A stretch of 10,448 nt of DNA from Usnea hakonensis (lineage: Eukaryota; Ascomycota; Lecanoromycetes; Lecanorales; Parmeliaceae): assembly GCA_013423325.1 (NCBI GenBank), contig BLJB01000566.1, positions 1-10,448 on the forward strand, written 5' to 3'. The position numbers were made by a program, and so were the translations under genes. The notes under the pieces are model-generated. The model saw nothing but the letters and a program-made list of their open reading frames with translations, made no database searches and was not told the DNA's origin. Positions within the stretch are counted from its first letter, which is position 1, and the number at the start of each line of letters is the position of its first letter. Shown one piece after another: positions 8,383-10,448 of this stretch.

Positions 8383-8802
8383 TCAACGCATCGCATCCCT
8401 AGCCTCCAATGCGCTCACCCGAGCTTCCAGATTCTGCCATCGCGCTTCTAGGCTCGGCTGCGCTCTGACTCTGTAATAGCGCCGGAGTTAGTTAGCATCA
8501 GCTAGGTATTCACAAATAGGCGACAAAAGATCGATATATACAATGGACGCTACATACGATGACTGCTGCATGGATCCATAATCCTCCAACAAACTCCCTT
8601 GATGCTGCTGGTGCTGGTGCTCGTAATCCGATGGCGGCACTTGGTGCGTGTAGACTGGCGCTCCACCGTGCTGCGGCTGCTGTAGAGGAGCGTATTGCTG
8701 TTGCTGCTGTTGGACTGGCTGTGGGGATTGCGCGGCGAGGTGTTCGTGGGATTTCTTGTCTTTGTGGTCTTTGTAGCCTTTGTAGGCGGAGTAGGCGAGC
8801 AT
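8383..8802 (-). CDS. Small Gln/His-rich protein with C-terminal LEAR-heptad coiled coil (two exons)
   Basis: The model is complement(join(8383..8470, 8558..8802)), 110 residues. The ATG has a strong context (CACC before it). The N-terminus is Tyr/Lys-rich (AYKGYKDHKDKKSHEH, residues 6-21), followed by a Gln/Pro/His-rich middle with Q31-36 and HQHQQHQ (62-68). The second exon ends in three exact heptads starting LEAR at residues 89, 96 and 103, a probable short coiled coil. The three LEAR copies use different synonymous codons, so protein-level constraint is likely. Unspliced, the frame would run 22 codons into the intron. I do not recognise the family and assign no function; self-association through the coiled coil or the Gln-rich part is an inference. 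No signal peptide or membrane segment is seen. The gene is convergent with the NLR gene, 1.57 kb away. Confidence 0.72.
8471..8557 (-). other. Intron of the Gln-rich gene (87 bp, phase 2)
   Basis: On the minus strand the donor is GTATGT, the branch site is GCTAAC (8491-8496), and the acceptor is ATTACAG ending at 8471. All three match fungal consensus, and splicing joins Ser82 to the coiled-coil exon in frame. Confidence 0.85.
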
Positions 8803-8904
8803 GGTGGGTTTTGAGGGGGGAGGATGGGTGGGGTAGAGTGATAGGTGTGGGTTGTGAGGGATGAGGTTGTGGGTTTGAGAGCGGAATATAGGTGGGTTTA
8901 TATA
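8803..8904 (-). promoter_or_regulatory. Core promoter and pyrimidine-rich leader of the Gln-rich gene
   Basis: On the minus strand TATATAAA occupies 8897-8904, about 95 bp upstream of the start codon. It is followed by a C/T-rich leader (8803-8880), a common arrangement in fungal genes. Confidence 0.6.
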
Positions 8905-9291
8905 ATATTTTTTTGCTTCAGTGTTGATACGGGGCGATGCTGGGAATCGTGGTGCAGCGGACAGCCATCTACGTAAAGTTTCTTGACTCGCAATCTCTTC
9001 TGCTGGACGATCCCTTCTCGCGAATAATAGACTCGTTGGTTGGACTGAACCATGGTGTTGAAAACAACGCTGAATTCCATCTTCCAGCCACCAGCCATTT
9101 ACATCGATAGGCTTGCGCTATGCGCTATTGTTCGTTCGATACGGTGCTGTGCCCTGCTCGCGAAAAGTTGTTTATCTCGCGATATCTTCCAAAAGGGGCT
9201 TAGCGCTCGTATAGAATATTGGAACGTTTCAGCCTCGTGGATCTTGTTTATAGTTTTCATAATTCTAGGCCGCACTGGGGTCTAAGCTATA
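8905..9291. other. Intergenic region, no supported gene
   Basis: This presumably holds upstream control sequence for the minus-strand gene. The frame opening at 9052 runs to a stop at 9283-9285 and codes for an unrecognised Cys/Ile-rich peptide. CTCGCGA occurs at 9017, 9157 and 9176. Confidence 0.4.
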
Positions 9292-9558
9292 ATGGACGCA
9301 CGTAGAGGGTTTTCCCTCAGACGTTCTATTTCTGATGTAGTGGCGGAGAATAATCGTCCTAATTTAACCCTATCTCGCAAGCTTGAGATACAAAATTTTC
9401 TTGCCGCCGAATCAATGCTAGTAACCAAACCAACCACCGTCCAGAGCGAATCCGCTCTCTCCGATACCACTGCACAGCACTTTCCGAAATGTTGTCGTCC
9501 TTCCCCTGATCGAATCTGTCTCCGACACCTCCCGCTCTCTCTCGAGCCCATGCCTTGA
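9292..9558 (+). CDS. Weak hypothetical ORF (88 residues)
   Basis: An ATG with A at -3 opens an 88-codon frame. The first two thirds have ordinary protein composition (for example RRSISDVVAENNRPNLTLSR at residues 10-29), and the end is Cys/Pro/Arg-rich. I do not recognise it. The same frame is open upstream from 9052, apart from one TAA at 9283-9285, so it could also be the remains of a longer gene. An 89-codon frame lies opposite on the minus strand, and I cannot tell which, if either, is real. No convincing intron was found. Confidence 0.2.
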   Translation: MDARRGFSLRRSISDVVAENNRPNLTLSRKLEIQNFLAAESMLVTKPTTVQSESALSDTTAQHFPKCCRPSPDRICLRHLPLSLEPMP

Positions 9559-10377
9559 AAGCTTGTAATCTCGTGGTAAAGAAGAGAACTTTAGTGTCTA
9601 GCAGAGCAAGGACAACGCCATCCCGCGCTCATACCTCTCCCGCGTGCGCCGAAAACCTAATCATGTATTTGCGGTGACGGAGTCGCTGGGACAAAACTTA
9701 GAGTAGACGCTTGTTTTTGAAAATATGTTTGTTCAGTTTGTCAAGATGAGGTTGCGGATTGAATCGCGGGCGATGGCGGGATTGTTTTTGTGGGTGTCTT
9801 TTTACCCTGAAAGATGTGGACCGGTGAGATTGTCGGGAGGGTGAGGGATGGGAGCTTGGGGGTTGGAAGATTGACGTGATGTCTACCTACTCGAGGTTTG
9901 AAGATGCTGCGGCTACGATCTGTGGGGAAATTTGTTGAATGGGGGGTTATACGTGGTAATGGGACGCCTGTCTGCTATAGGAGCTGGGGTGCAGATAGAA
10001 GATCGTATCCTTTTTTCGTGTTTTTTTTTTTTTCATCTCGAGAGGTCGGAGACTATCAGCATACAGCCCCCACAAACATGAATATCTCGTTCAATGTAGA
10101 TCCTGCGCCAGAGTATGACCGCCCCTAATTATAGCTTGTCTGATCCTCACTCCCCACGGCCGGTGCGCTCATCCCCTCAGTACAGGACCCTCCTTTCAAA
10201 GAAACGCAAAGCAAAGCGAACCAAACAACAACATCGTAGACAACACCCAATACCCGTCACGGCATATCCCTCCCATCCCATGCTTCACAGTCCTTGTTGG
10301 AAAATAACATGACCACAAGCAACAATTTCCAGGAGCTGGGCCCTCCTTGTGTGCAAGAACGGTGCGTTGGGCGAAGG
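9559..10377. other. Contig-end region without a supported gene
   Basis: It contains G-rich tracts (about 9750-9870), a T run at 10020-10033, and short open frames near 10078 and 10115 that have ATG codons but no recognisable protein character. Nothing here can be assigned. Confidence 0.4.
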
Positions 10378-10448
10378 GAAGGGGGGGGGGGGGGGGGGGG
10401 GGGGAAAAAAAAAAGGGGGGGGGGCCTTTGTGGGGGGGGGGAAGAGTG
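10378..10448. other. Homopolymer-rich, probably artefactual contig end
   Basis: A run of 24 G (10381-10404), then 10 A, then 10 G and further G runs closes the window. This is more like low-quality read ends or poly-G sequencing artefact than genomic sequence. Confidence 0.8.

Noticed and set aside
8559..8864. 101-codon + strand frame rich in Ala, Arg and Cys
   Set aside because: It is antisense to the Gln-rich gene; its composition is the complement of CAG-type codons, whereas the minus strand has consensus splice sites and the LEAR heptads.
10078..10312. Short frames from ATG at 10078 and 10115
   Set aside because: They are overlapping, low-complexity and close to a poor-quality contig end; neither looks like a protein start I can support.

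Overview
The window looks like nuclear DNA of a filamentous ascomycete (Pezizomycotina). Three things point that way: short GT-AG introns with fungal branch sites (GCTGAC, GCTAAC), a large STAND/NLR-type gene with a DUF7708-like N-terminus and a NACHT domain, and a chromodomain Ty3/Gypsy retrotransposon with a C-to-T-type nonsense change like those left by repeat-induced point mutation (RIP). I cannot name the species.

Layout, left to right. Positions 1-690 are the 3' end of a Ty3/Gypsy element: the integrase C-terminus with chromodomain, broken by one stop, then a polypurine tract and a 233-bp LTR (TGTCA...TGACA). Positions 691-1440 are TA-rich, gene-free repeat debris with a 16-bp minisatellite, an 11-bp repeat and a set of inverted 13-bp cores. 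Coding-quality sequence begins within a few bases of its end. Positions 1544-6809 (+) hold the main gene, an NLR-like protein of about 1658 residues. I model five exons (1544..2235, 2376..5150, 5193..5246, 5293..6273, 6335..6809), and all four introns are in phase 2. Its domains are a DUF7708-like N-terminus, NACHT NTPase, winged helix and a long C-terminal beta-propeller-like region.

Positions 6810-8382 have no convincing gene but contain strongly G-rich blocks. Positions 8383-8802 (-) hold a small two-exon gene for a 110-residue Gln/His-rich protein ending in three perfect LEAR heptads; its TATA box is at 8897-8904. It is convergent with the NLR gene. From 8905 to the end there is little that can be supported: one weak open frame (9292-9558) and, from 10378, long homopolymers typical of a poor-quality contig end.

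How the parts relate: the NLR is most likely a cytosolic, NTP-driven signalling switch of the kind used in fungal non-self recognition or regulated cell death. That role is inferred from the family. It sits immediately beside transposon remnants, which may supply its promoter. I see no sequence evidence of a functional link between the NLR and the small Gln-rich gene beyond closeness.
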